From Brachionus plicatilis (taxonomy: Eukaryota; Rotifera; Eurotatoria; Ploima; Brachionidae), in NCBI GenBank assembly GCA_010279815.1, contig QEOQ01000433.1:9022-73021 (forward strand): a DNA stretch of 64,000 nt. The letters run 5' to 3'. Shown one piece after another: positions 43,601 to 53,619 of this stretch (its first letter is position 1; every line of letters begins with the position of its first letter). Below the pieces are notes generated by a model. The model made no database searches. It was not told the origin of the DNA and worked only from the letters and a program-made list of their open reading frames with translations. Made by a program: the position numbers and the translations under genes.

Positions 43601-45631
43601 ATGGCTAATTTCAATATTTTTGATGATGGATTCATTGATTTTTGTGAAAATCACGATTTCAAAATTAACTATGATCAATCTGCTAATGGCAATCGCGATT
43701 TATTTATTGTTCTAACAGGAAAGAATGGAATTGGCAAATCCAGGCTGTTAAAATTAATTCGAGAATATATAGTAACTATTAAAAATCAAAATTATCCTTA
43801 TATGATAGTAAGAAGATTGGATTATGGTGAACATGATGATGATTATGATCCGGACAAAACTGATCATCCTTTAGTCACTGAAAATGTTTTGCAATGTTTT
43901 GGTTGTGATTTTGATTCTTGGAAAATTTTGATAGAATATTTACAAAAAAGTAACCATTCTGAAGATTATCAAACTTTTATTGATGGTTTTAAATCGAATG
44001 GTTTACACACTATTTGGATTGAAATTGTAAAACAAAAAAAAAATCATCCCACTTCTCTTAAACCAAATTCATCTGAAATTTTTTTAGAATTTTGCAAAAT
44101 TTTTTTCAAGTATTATTTAAGTAAAATAAATTCAAAAAAAGATGAAAATGTTATTCAAAATATAAACCTTTTAATTAAAAATGCTGAAAAAAACATTCTC
44201 GGCGCAACTGAATATGAACAGAAAATATATTTTGACGAATTCAAAAAATTTTATCGTCGACAAATTTTGAAGAAAATTTGCTATGGAAGTTTAAAACAAA
44301 TGCTGATGCTTAACATGCGCTATCAATTCGATATAGATGAAATAAATAAATTTATTGGTTATAGTAATTCAATATATGGTCTAAATTTTCCATATAGAAT
44401 TGAAAAAATAAATAGAGGATTTGTCGACAAATCGGATGTAAATGAACGCATTATTTTTAAATGTGATGCTAAACAAGTTAGATTCAAAGATTTGTCACCT
44501 GGAGAGAGATTAATTTTGCATTTAATTGTTTTAATAAAGGACAGAGAAAATATTAAGATGGAAAATATTGATAAACAAATAAAACAAGTTCTTTTATTAG
44601 ATGAGCCTGACTCTCATTGTGAGAATAATCTTGTGACAAAACTTATTCAAATTATTAACGATGAGTTAATTATTTACATGAAAATTCAGGTAATAATGAC
44701 TTCTCATAATTATTTGACAATATCTTCGAAATTATTAAAAGGAGAAAGTCTTTATCTGATTGAAAATGATGAAAATAATGATGATAGACTTAAAATTAAT
44801 AATGACAAGAAAAAATCATTTTCATATGAAATTTTGGCAAAAAATTTAACTGATATATTCGATTTATTTCAACATCGAGTTGAAGTTCGAGCATCAGCTT
44901 ATGAAGGGGTGTATAAAGCTTGTGGTAGTCAATCGGTTGGCGGAATTTTATTAGAAGATGTAATCAAAGAATTGACTAAAAGTAAAAATAAAGATTTAAT
45001 TAAGAAATTATTGAATAAAAATGATTTGAGTAATTATGAGATAGAATATAATGATAAAAAATGGAAAGATTTACACGATTGTGATTTTAGTTTTCAGTCT
45101 AAAGCCAAGGATTGTCTTTACATTATTTGGCCCACAAATTCAAATAACAAAGCATGGGATTTAATGATTTATGAAAAAAATATAAGTGAAAACGGGAGCA
45201 ATAAATTGTACTTTTTTCAAATTAAAAATTCGAAAAGACCCTTCAATGAAACAATGCGAAAACATTGCGAAATCATAATAGAAATGTTAGAAGATGTTAA
45301 TTCAAAAAAAACAGAATTCTGCCAATTTAAAAATTCAATTTTTAATTATCTTTCAACAAGTTCCGATAAATCATATCTTACAAAAATTGAAAATTTATTG
45401 GGAACAAAACCTGAAAAAGCAAAAAAATATGAAAAGTTTGGCAGTCAAACTTTCAAAGAAATATTTAATGAATTATTGAAAAATAAAAACAATACAGGTT
45501 TAATTCAAGAAATTTTGAAAACAATTAATGAACCCACAGCTGAAAGTTTTAAGATCATAAATGTAACTGATTTAAAAGTCACATCACACCAGGACATCAA
45601 CAATTTTTTTGATACTTTTAAGAACAGATAA
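43601..45631 (+). CDS. ABC/OLD-type ATPase fused to a probable PD-(D/E)xK-like nuclease (Crinkler-like)
   Basis: 676 residues, one exon, no damage. Residues about 30-390 form an ABC/SMC-type ATPase: Walker A GKNGIGKS at 40-47, signature LSPGE at 298-302, Walker B LLLDEPD with D334 and E335, and a switch-like IMTSHNYL. The DEPD...TSHN arrangement is that of AAA_21/OLD-family ATPases common in bacterial defence. The C-terminal half (about 430-680) has GGILLEDVIKEL, then WDLMIYE with D520 and, 20 residues on, FFQIK with Q540 and K542. This E...D...QxK order fits a restriction-endonuclease fold. ATPase plus such a nuclease domain is the architecture described for Crinkler-like proteins, which are linked to conflict and host manipulation in several eukaryotes. 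At least three decayed relatives lie within 13 kb. The gene is AT-rich like its surroundings, so any horizontal origin is old. Function here is unproven. Confidence 0.75.
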   Translation: MANFNIFDDGFIDFCENHDFKINYDQSANGNRDLFIVLTGKNGIGKSRLLKLIREYIVTIKNQNYPYMIVRRLDYGEHDDDYDPDKTDHPLVTENVLQCFGCDFDSWKILIEYLQKSNHSEDYQTFIDGFKSNGLHTIWIEIVKQKKNHPTSLKPNSSEIFLEFCKIFFKYYLSKINSKKDENVIQNINLLIKNAEKNILGATEYEQKIYFDEFKKFYRRQILKKICYGSLKQMLMLNMRYQFDIDEINKFIGYSNSIYGLNFPYRIEKINRGFVDKSDVNERIIFKCDAKQVRFKDLSPGERLILHLIVLIKDRENIKMENIDKQIKQVLLLDEPDSHCENNLVTKLIQIINDELIIYMKIQVIMTSHNYLTISSKLLKGESLYLIENDENNDDRLKINNDKKKSFSYEILAKNLTDIFDLFQHRVEVRASAYEGVYKACGSQSVGGILLEDVIKELTKSKNKDLIKKLLNKNDLSNYEIEYNDKKWKDLHDCDFSFQSKAKDCLYIIWPTNSNNKAWDLMIYEKNISENGSNKLYFFQIKNSKRPFNETMRKHCEIIIEMLEDVNSKKTEFCQFKNSIFNYLSTSSDKSYLTKIENLLGTKPEKAKKYEKFGSQTFKEIFNELLKNKNNTGLIQEILKTINEPTAESFKIINVTDLKVTSHQDINNFFDTFKNR

Positions 45632-46044
45632 AAATACATTTATTATATTCTTAAAAATATTTTTAAATGATATTTAAAACTTATTCTTATGTTAGTTCAC
45701 AAATATATTTATAAAATATATTTTTTTTTATCAATGGTTGTACTGGACAAAAAAATATTAGTAGACATAGTAACTGTCTATTTTAGTCCAATTGTTCAAA
45801 TTATTCTGCTCCTAACTGTACCCTTCACAGTTCTCCCTTCAAATTATTATCCATATTTTATCAACCATTAAATTAAAGCTAATTCTATGGTAACTTCAAA
45901 TTTTTTCGTTTTTTGATTTAATTATCTTTTTTGATTTTGTTAAAAAAAGTTGAAAAAAAAATTAAAAAAATAAACAAAAATTTTATATTTTTATTCTGGA
46001 AGTGTACAGTTCATTTTGAAATAATTCAAAATCAAATAATTTAT
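45632..46044. other. 3' flank of the ATPase-nuclease gene, no gene seen
   Basis: A slightly more balanced patch (45740-45860) carries short frames without recognisable domains. Otherwise AT-rich. Confidence 0.4.
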
Positions 46045-46380
46045 TACATAATTAATTATTTGACAATATCTTCGAAATTATTAGAAAAAGAAAATCCCTA
46101 TCTGATTAAAAATGATGAAAATGATGGTGATTAACTTGAAATTACTAATAACAAGGAAAAATCTTTTGATATTTTGGCTAAACTTATTATTTACTTATTC
46201 GATTTTTTAGATAAGCCGATTGATTTAATTGATACCAACTTTAGTTCAATATGCTAGGACAAAAGTGGCAAAAAAGTTTCCGGAAAAATATTCGGAAACT
46301 CATTAGAAGAGGAAGCAGAAGTAACAATAAATCAAATAATGGGAAATAGTGACTCTATAAATAAGGTTTCAATAATTCAT
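46045..46380 (+). pseudogene. Fragment of the ATPase-nuclease gene (middle part)
   Basis: NYLTISSKLLEKENPYLIKN matches residues 373-392 of the intact gene. The match continues through the NDKKKSF/DIF-FLF segment and then, in a different frame, FGNSLEEEAEV, the counterpart of VGGILLEDVIKE. Both the ATPase core upstream and the catalytic part downstream are missing. It abuts a LINE fragment at 46383, which may have caused the truncation. Confidence 0.7.
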
Positions 46381-46382
46381 CC

Positions 46383-46674
46383 TTAAAGATTAGGTAATCT
46401 TTACAAGTCTTTGATAGGATCAATCTTGAATTATTCTTTTCCTTGTTTAAATTCATTCTCAGAAACTAACATCAAAAAAGTACAATTCATTCAAAACTCA
46501 GCGGTTCGATCTATTTTGAAGCTGAAATATGATACCATCTCCAGTATAATGTACCAAGAGACCTTCAATAAACTTAAACTACTAACAATTTCAAATCGAT
46601 TCTTTAAGTTGAGCGAGAGATATGTTAGGCTAGGATTGAGTCATTCTGTTCAATTGGTAGTCAGTAGAATATAG
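46383..46674 (+). mobile_element. LINE fragment: C-terminus of a reverse transcriptase ORF
   Basis: Translation gives NLYKSLIGSILNYSFPCLNS, then IKKVQFIQNSAVRSILKLKY and ISNRFFKLSERYVRLGLSHS, typical of the region downstream of the RT thumb in Jockey-type LINE ORF2. It comprises fewer than 100 residues, with no RT catalytic motifs. It belongs to a different LINE lineage from 28141-29606. It is a severely 5'-truncated insertion. Confidence 0.75.
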
Positions 46675-46824
46675 GATTACGTATACTTTTTCCGCGCGTA
46701 CGGAAAAAGTCTTTAATATGTTTTATACAATTTTTTAATAAAAAAGATAGTTTAAGAAAATTTTTTATGTCCAATAAAATTAAGAATAATGAAAAAAACA
46801 AAGACAAATTATTGCATAAAATAA

Positions 46825-47273
46825 GAATTTCCATTTTCTTCCATAATTATGTTATTATGTTCACCAGAACTTATTAAAAAGTTCGAAATAGACGGCAAAT
46901 TATCGCTGCTACTTCCACTCGAATTTGAGCTATGATCTGTTAAATCTTGAGGGAGTTGCTGCGTAATTTGACTCACTATCGGTCAATTATTATTTCCTGA
47001 TTCATTTTCATCTTAAGCGTCATCATAAATTTCTTCTTCTGAATCTGAGTCGCTTATGTCGCCAGAATAGGCAACACATTTCTTTGTCTTTTTTTCCTCC
47101 TCAGACATAGTAGCGAGGATCATACCAATGTACTCATCATCTGTTAATTTCCCTAAAATTAACATTTGACACCGAAATGTATAAGACGCGGTAATCTGTA
47201 AATTAATGCCAAATGATTCTAATGTCAAAAATTTAATGTCAAAAAAAATAATGCCAAAATATTTTATTGTCAA
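46825..47273 (-). pseudogene. Decayed acidic coding region
   Basis: An 86-codon open stretch (47273 to 47013) contains GKLTDDEYIGMILATMSEEE and SDSDSEEEIYDDA. Beyond its TAA the same frame continues in coding-like sequence (ITQQLPQDLTDHSSNSSGSS, ISNFLISSGEHNN), with one further TGA, to about 46825. The composition of this low-complexity acidic/Ser tail is unlike the flanking AT-rich DNA. It may be the C-terminal tail of a transposase belonging to the surrounding inverted-repeat element. I do not recognise a family. Confidence 0.4.
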
Positions 47274-47654
47274 AAAACATTTTAAGAAAATAATGCTAAA
47301 TAGATTTATTGCTAATTTTCAAAAAAAGAAAATAATGTCAAAAAAATCTAATGATAAAGTAATATAATGCCAATGAAAATAATGACAAAAAATTAGATAA
47401 AATTAATTTATTTTATTTTATTTTTATTTTATTTATTTCATTTTGAGCCAATTCTGGCGATGTATTAAAATTAAAAATGAAAAGTGCAAAAAGTAAAATG
47501 TAAGACACAAATAATGATACAAATTTGTAAATAAAAAAATGAAATGATAAAATAAAATTAATTATAAACTATTGTTGTAACATTTTTTTATTGATTTTGT
47601 TATATCTCCTGTTACCTCTTTTTTTAGATCTTGAGTTGACTTGAGTAAAATGAC

Positions 47655-48006
47655 GGCAATGTGAAACTTTAGTACAAAAATTACAGTACAAATAGTAAAA
47701 ACTTTTTAATTTTTTTGTAATTGTGCAAAAATGGTTCTGTAAAAAGTACAATATTGTACAAATTTTGTACAAAAGAATTCCAAGCTCTGCAAAAACTCTG
47801 CAATTTTCTGTAAAATGCACACCATCAAAAAATCCTTGATTAAACTATGCAATCAATTGCAGAGTTTTTGCAGAGCTTTGAATTCTTTTGTACAAAATTT
47901 GTACAATATTGTACTTTTTGCAGAACCATTTTTGCACAATTAGAAAAAAAATTATAAAGTTTTTACTATTTGTACTGTAATTTTTGTACTAAAATTTCAT
48001 ATTGCC
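47655..48006. repeat. Palindromic fold-back element (about 155-bp arms)
   Basis: The left arm (ggcaatgtgaaactttagta to aaaactctgcaatttt) and right arm (caattgcagagtttttgcag to tttcatattgcc) are inverted copies with few mismatches around a loop of about 38 bp. It shares gcagagtttttgcag and tttgtacaaa motifs with 42467-42976. It lies inside the larger candidate element at 46683-48771. Confidence 0.85.
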
Positions 48007-48771
48007 TAAAATGACCTCGGAGTCTGTCAACGAATGGCAATGCTTTTCATTATGCTTCAATACTTTGTTCTTTTTAATACAAATGCTGGCAGAGCATTTG
48101 GTTTCACTATAAACATATCTTGTTGAAGAGTCTTTATTGTCAGTTCTCCACCAATATCGAAAATATATATGAATATGGTTTATCGTTTTTATTTATTTAT
48201 ATATATAAATAGAGTTTTTTATATTATCGATTCCGAAATTAATAGTAGATATAAAGTTCACGAAATTCAAATCTTTAGTGCTATCTAAATTTCACATTTT
48301 TGACTCAAAATTCGTAATCTACGCCCTCAAAAACCCCAAAAAAAAATTTTTTTTTAGGGAGGCAAAAAAAAATTTTCTACACCCAGGGTTCCAAAAATAG
48401 CAAACCTTTTAAAAAGTTGTTGTTCTTTAAGACTCAAAATCTCAAAGATAAAACTTAAAAATACTAATTATTTTTTAGAGTGTACTAATTATCGTCCATT
48501 TCCTAAATATAAAATTGGCATTAGTTTCATTATTTGAGAAAGAACAATAGATTCCTTATTTTATTTTTGGCATTAGATTCATTTAGCATTAGATTAAAGT
48601 AAATCAATTTTTCCATGATAAGCAAAGGCTATTTGATTTTCTTCAGTTTTAAGTGCCTCAATAGCTGAATAAATATTTGGATGATAGAAATGAGTTATAT
48701 TTTCAATACGCGGAAAAAGTATTATTTTTGATGCGCGGAAAGAGTATCTTTTTTCAATGCGCGGAAAAAGT

Positions 48772-49059
48772 ATCGCGGATAAAGTGACTGCAACGGAATA
48801 TAGAGAAGGTTTCAAATCAAGATATATCGAATGTCCAACTCCATCGTGTAATTGTTATTTAGAAATTCTTTTTTTTTCCTGAACTATATTATATTTAAAC
48901 ATGTCTTATCTCTAGTTATTTCAGCATATAGTTTTTAATTTTCTTTCGACTTATTTATCCTTTTTTTTAATTTTTTTTTTCTGAAAGAGCATTGGCTCGG
49001 TACAGATAAACAGATAAATAAATTCATCCGGATAAAAAAAAACTTACTTATTATGATTT
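48772..49059. other. No gene seen
   Basis: AT-rich spacer between the candidate transposon and the nuclease-domain fragment. Confidence 0.4.
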
Positions 49060-49420
49060 TAGTTTAGGTTAACTCAAAAATGAAGTTGTTATGTTATTTA
49101 ATTTGGCCGAAATATGAGATAAACTATATATGGGATTTTCTATTTTTTGAAAATGACGGGACACTTCATTTATATCAAATTATCAATATTTCAAAATATG
49201 AAAATTTATTTACTGAAACTATTGGAAAGCATTTTTATGTAATTATTCATATTATCAAAAATTTATTCAAAGAGTTTTATTGTAATTTGACCAAGAATTA
49301 GAAAATGAACTAAAGAAATTGTTTGTAGGGAAAGAAACCAATAAAAACTTAAAAACAGAAAACAATGTTATTATAAAAGATAAATTAATAAGCATATTAA
49401 ATTATCTTAAATTTTTATTT
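49060..49420 (+). pseudogene. Fragment of the ATPase-nuclease gene (nuclease part)
   Basis: LLCYLIWPKYEINYIWDFLF, then ENDGTLHLYQIINISKYENL and ETIGKHFYVIIHIIKNLFKE, aligns with residues about 500-560 of the intact gene (CLYIIWP...WDLMIYE...LYFFQIKNSKRPF...MRKHCEIIIEML). The catalytic Asp is kept (WDF), but the QxK lysine is replaced (YQII). A downstream frame continues with KKLFVGKETNKNLK-type sequence. The ATPase part is absent. It is independent of the 46045 fragment, from which it is separated by other repeats, and could be the displaced end of the same broken copy. Confidence 0.65.
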
Positions 49421-50675
49421 ATTTTTTATCTTATCACCTCTTTTGTTTCAGCTTGGCAGTCCAAAATTCTGGCCGCCAAGCTGACCGGCTAAATGACTGC
49501 CCACCACATAGTTGACCATATCTTTGACCACCCGCTTATTTTTGACCGGTTTTTTAAACGGTCCAAAATTTTGAATTAATTTACTATTGCATTTATATTT
49601 ACTTTAACTACATTTTGATTATCCCCCAAAAAACAATAATTGAGAAAAATTAATTAAATAAATTAAAAATATATTTAAACCTTAAACCCATTGCTGATAA
49701 AATTACACACTACTAAAAATGAATACTTATACTTTTCCTATTTTAAATATTCACTTATCCCAGACCTTGGAAAAAAAGGTGATAGATCCATCAAACAAAG
49801 ATAAATACATAATATATAATAGATAATTTTAACTTATTTTTTGTTTCAAAAAATAGTTTATGAATGACAGTTTAAATTAAAAATATTCAATTAATTAATT
49901 AACTTTTTTTGTAGATTTTTCTTAAATCCTTTTTTTTTTAATAAAAACTTAAATTGAACAATTATTCTTTTTTTAAAAACACCAATGTAAAAATCAGCTT
50001 TTTTTTAAACCAAAAATTGAATTAAAAAAATGAGTTATTTTTTAATTACTTCATTTTATTTTTTTACAAACAAACGCTTTAAATGGCAATTTGATATAGA
50101 TTAAAAATATTAAAGCGAAAAAAAGTTAAATTTTGTTTTCCAAAATTTCAAAATATTGATTAAGAATTTATTTTTACTCTTTTAGCAGTCAAAAACTCTA
50201 AATTACAGATTAAAGTTTAATAGTAAAATCAGTTTATTTTTAGCCCTGAGCTTCACGGATAATAGAGATTCAACTGTTAAATAAATCAAATTCAAATTAA
50301 TTTTTAAAATTGATCAAAATTATAGCTTTCATAGATCTTTTTTTTAGTAATTAAACTGCTTCTTCATTTCAATCATTTTTTTGTCTTCGAGTTACAAAAG
50401 AGTAAAATAAATGTGTTTCCATTTTTTATTAGTATAAAATAATGATGTGTTTAGTGAAGTTGTCAGTATTGCGATTGAATATTTTAATTTTTCGATAAAG
50501 TCTTAAAGTAAAAAATATTTTATATTATGAGATTGTTCTTGTGGCACATTTAAATTAAAAAATCTGCCAATTATCCCATACATGTCCATTTAATTTAAAT
50601 TTTAAAATATTAGAAAAAAATTTTTAGCGAAAATTTAAATAGGAAAAAACTATTCACATAAAATTCAAAAAAAAT
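49421..50675. other. Gene-poor stretch
   Basis: A GC-richer patch at 49448-49565 (cttggcagtcc ... gccaagctgaccgg, with a small inverted agcttggc/gccaagct pair) may be the remains of a short element. The rest is AT-rich with nothing supported. Confidence 0.4.
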
Positions 50676-51416
50676 TCATTTAGTATTAAATTTAATTTTT
50701 TCAAGCAAAAAGAAAATAAGTAGGAGTTGAAAAATTTTGTTGGAATATCTTTGAAAAATAAATTTTCCATGATAAACACCATTTGGAATGTTTTGTACTA
50801 GATGATCATTAATTTTTAGCTCTCTTTTTAAATCATTTTTCTGTATATGCTGATGAAAAATCACATTTTTCTGGTTTCTATTTCGTGCTCGTAATTTTAA
50901 AATTCTTTCTTGATTCCTTCGGATTTGTTCATCCCATTCTAATATTCTTTCTTGATTCCTTCGGCTTTGTTCTTCCAATTCTAATATTCTTTCTTGATTC
51001 CTTCGGCTTTGTTCTTCCAATTCTAATATTCTTTCTTGATTCCTTCGGCTTTGTTCTTCCAATTCTAACATTCTTCCTAGATTCCTTCGGTTTCGTTCTT
51101 CTACTGACATTCGTTCTTCTTCTGACATTCTTTCTTGATTCCTTTGGTTTTGTTCTTCTACTTCTGACATTCTTTCTGGATTCCTTTGGTTTTGTTCTTG
51201 TACTTCTGACATTCTTTCTGGATTCCTTTGGTTTTGTTCTTCTACTTCTGACATTTTCTTATTCTGTTCTTCTATGCTTTTTTGTTGCGAAACTTCTGGG
51301 GTTTGAAGCCTTCTCTTTAGAAATAATTAAATTTTATCTTATTTAAAAATAAAAATAAAATTGATATCAACCTTCAATTCCTCGAGTTCTTCTAAGACTT
51401 CGTCCAATTTATCCAT
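50676..51416 (-). CDS. Coiled-coil protein with 14-residue tandem repeats (two exons)
   Basis: Exon 1 is 51372-51416 (MDKLDEVLEELEELK). A 57-bp GT-AG intron (51315-51371) is followed by exon 2, 51314-50676, giving 227 residues in one frame. After the linker RRLQTPEVSQQKSIEEQ come about ten copies of a 14-residue unit of the form R-[IM]-L/S-E-x-E-E-Q-x-[QR]-R-N-x-E, that is two heptads each, predicting a continuous charged helix or coiled coil. A shorter non-repetitive end follows (about 70 residues, hydrophobic near the C-terminus). The units are 42-bp DNA repeats with high nucleotide identity, so copy number is probably variable. I know no named homologue. The terminal 40 residues may instead be intronic if a third exon exists. 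Confidence 0.6.
50885..51254. repeat. Coding 42-bp minisatellite
   Basis: Tandem 42-bp units (attctttcttgattccttcg type on the plus strand) of two subtypes: three near-identical 'ctaatattctttcttgattc' units on the left and three 'tctgacattctttctggatt' units on the right, with shorter variants between. The clustering of near-identical units suggests recent unequal exchange within each subtype. Confidence 0.85.
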
Positions 51417-52017
51417 TATAGTAAACGTTTTGAATTTTTTAATTGTAAAAAAGATGATAAATAAATAGTCAATATTTTTTAAAAAATTAGATGCATTCAC
51501 TATTACAAATTATTTTTAATATCTCTAATGAAAAATAATTAAATTGACTTTTCAAAATAAAAGTCAATGAATTTTGTCTTATTGAAATCTCAGAAATTAA
51601 TTCTATAAAAAACTGCCTATTGATTGAAAATAACTTATTAAAATTTTTTTAAATAAGTTATTTTCAAAATTAAAAGTATTAAGGACCTCATTAATAGATT
51701 TAAAAAAAATAACATTTTTAATAAAATTTCATCATTACTTTTCAAATTAAGACCTTATCAATTACAAACTATTGTTAATCATTCAATATTTAAAGTTTCC
51801 TTTTCTTGAAATCCGAATTAGAAATAATAATAAGAAAATACATGAGAAACTCTTGAGATTCTTATGAAAATCTTCATACATATTTTCTAATCAGGTTTCA
51901 GCTGAATCTCATATTTTTCTACATGTAATCCACATTGTATCTCAGTTAGATTTATCATGAAATATTAATGGGAACATCTAAAGAAATCAATTCTATAAAA
52001 AAATGTCTATTGATTAA
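51417..52017. other. 5' flank of the repeat-protein gene, no gene seen
   Basis: AT-rich. A phrase attctataaaaaa...tgtctattgatt occurs at 51601 and again at 51990, so part may be a repeat related to the following fold-back element. Confidence 0.4.
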
Positions 52018-52465
52018 TTTTGATAATTATTTTGATAATTTTAGAATTTTATTGTTATTTTTTAACTACTCACTAAACTGTAATCAGAAAATACATTAAA
52101 GAATCAGCACTATAATATTTAGCAAACAGGTACCAACGAATTTATTTAATATTTCTAATATATTAGTTTAATTTTGACTAGATAAAAGTTCATTTTTCAA
52201 AATTTGCAAAATTCAATGCATTTTTTTAAAATTACAATCCATTTTCAGAACTTTTTAATGTTAAATAAATTTTAAATCTACGATAATTTAATTGTGCATT
52301 TAAAATTTCTGAACAAATTCTAAAAAAAAAATTTTATCTTGTCAGAATTAAACTAATATATTAGAAATATTAAATAAATTCGTTTGTAAATTTTCTGATT
52401 ACAGTTTAGGAAAGAGTTAAAAAATAACAAAAAAATTCTAAAATTATCAAAATAATTATCAAAAT
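52018..52465. repeat. Fold-back element (inverted arms of about 125-160 bp)
   Basis: The left arm starts attttgataattattttgat and runs through taaactgtaatcagaaaat to cgaatttatttaatatttct at 52137. The right arm from 52341 repeats all of this inverted, with only one mismatch over the 42-bp inner segment, and ends atcaaaataattatcaaaat. No coding capacity. Confidence 0.85.
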
Positions 52466-53619
52466 GAATCATTTTTGTCTAAATTTTTAAAAAATAAAAA
52501 TATGGGTTCAATTCAGATTCCTTTAATTTCTGTGGATGGCGTTCACTAAGGGATATGTGAGTAAGAAAAGAAAAATGGTTCAAACCGTCCTTTATATACT
52601 TAACTTCTTTAGATAAAATACGCTTATCTTGGGGATTTTCAAACAAATTAGGCCTTAAACATACCGAAATTCTCAATAATTTTGGTATAAAATCTATCAT
52701 CTTTACAAATCTAGACTGTAGTTAAGAGCTTTTTTGTGGTACCATTAATTCAATTGAATTTTTTTTTGATCAATTCAATTTAGAATTCTGTAAAATTTTC
52801 AACAAAATAAAATATTTCTAATTTTTAACTTGAGGTTCAAGCTCAAATTTTTAGTTTTTTGATTATAAAATTGTCTTTGTAAATTTGTCTATTGTCTTTT
52901 TATGTTTAAAAAAGATTCAAATTTAAATTATTTATTATAAATCTTATTTTTAAATTTGGAGATTGTCATCAAGAGATTTTTGACTCGAGGGTTTTGAAGT
53001 TTGATAGTTTTTGAAAATAGTGGTTTAGGTTTTTGAAATTTTTGAGATGAGTTTTCATTCAAAAGTTACTATATCTATATATATTTTTAAAGAGCGCAAA
53101 ATTCTCTATTAAATGATATATTTTTCAAGTATTTTAAGTGGAATTAAGTTGCACTTTAAATTAAAAAAACACATTTTTTTGTGCTTTTTTCCAGTTTTTT
53201 TGATTCTCGTCGGAGGATTGACTCAAGACCCTAACTTTTTTTATCAAATTATAAAACTAGACAAAATTCTGAAAAAATCTCAGGTTTCACTTTTTTTATT
53301 TAAAGCTTAATTAATCCAAAAAAAAAGTTAAAATATAGTTCAATTTCTAAAAAAAATCTTATATAAAATTTTATTTTAATAAACTATTAGAAATTCTTAG
53401 ATGCTCTTATGTTTTAGCATTAGATTTGCCAGAGAAGTATGTTTTAAGAATTTGACCGTAGCTCAATCCATTTATATAAGCTTTCAAACAACGCCAAAAA
53501 AGTTAGATGATATTAAAAAAATGTTGGTCGATCATTTTATAACTTAATAATAATTATTTTTGTGATTGAAAAATATTTATTATATGCCAGTTTCTGTTCT
53601 TTTTACCACAAAATGACAA
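52466..53619. other. Gene-poor stretch
   Basis: A 73-codon minus-strand frame at 52479-52700 has no recognisable domain and is not called. The rest is AT-rich without supported features. Confidence 0.4.

Larger units (their letters stand above)
46683..48771. mobile_element. Candidate large inverted-repeat DNA transposon (decayed)
   Basis: The left end carries atactttttccgcgcg followed by a second cggaaaaagtc. The right end carries three copies of gcgcggaaaaagtat-like sequence (about 48709, 48740 and 48755) in inverted orientation. Just inside, multiple 'aatgycaaa' motifs (47205-47390) face inverted 'ttggcattag' motifs (48520-48595). Inside lie a decayed acidic coding region and the fold-back at 47655-48006. 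No intact transposase is present. The assignment rests on end symmetry, so the exact borders are uncertain. Confidence 0.4.

Noticed and set aside
43601..45631. Bacterial contamination as the source of the ATPase-nuclease gene
   Set aside because: Base composition matches the surroundings, decayed copies lie nearby in the same repeat landscape, and eukaryotic LINE pieces are interleaved. Ancient horizontal transfer remains possible.
50885..51346. 153-codon plus-strand frame of LDSFGFVLPILIFF repeats
   Set aside because: It is the antisense of the 42-bp coding repeat. The minus strand has a spliced, charged coiled-coil reading with a proper start and GT-AG intron.
52479..52700. 73-codon minus-strand frame
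   Set aside because: No recognisable domain, no splice partners identified, and adjoining an inverted repeat. Not enough support for a gene.
53113..53310. 65-codon hydrophobic plus-strand frame
   Set aside because: AT-rich phenylalanine/leucine-rich chance frame with no start context or neighbours to support it.
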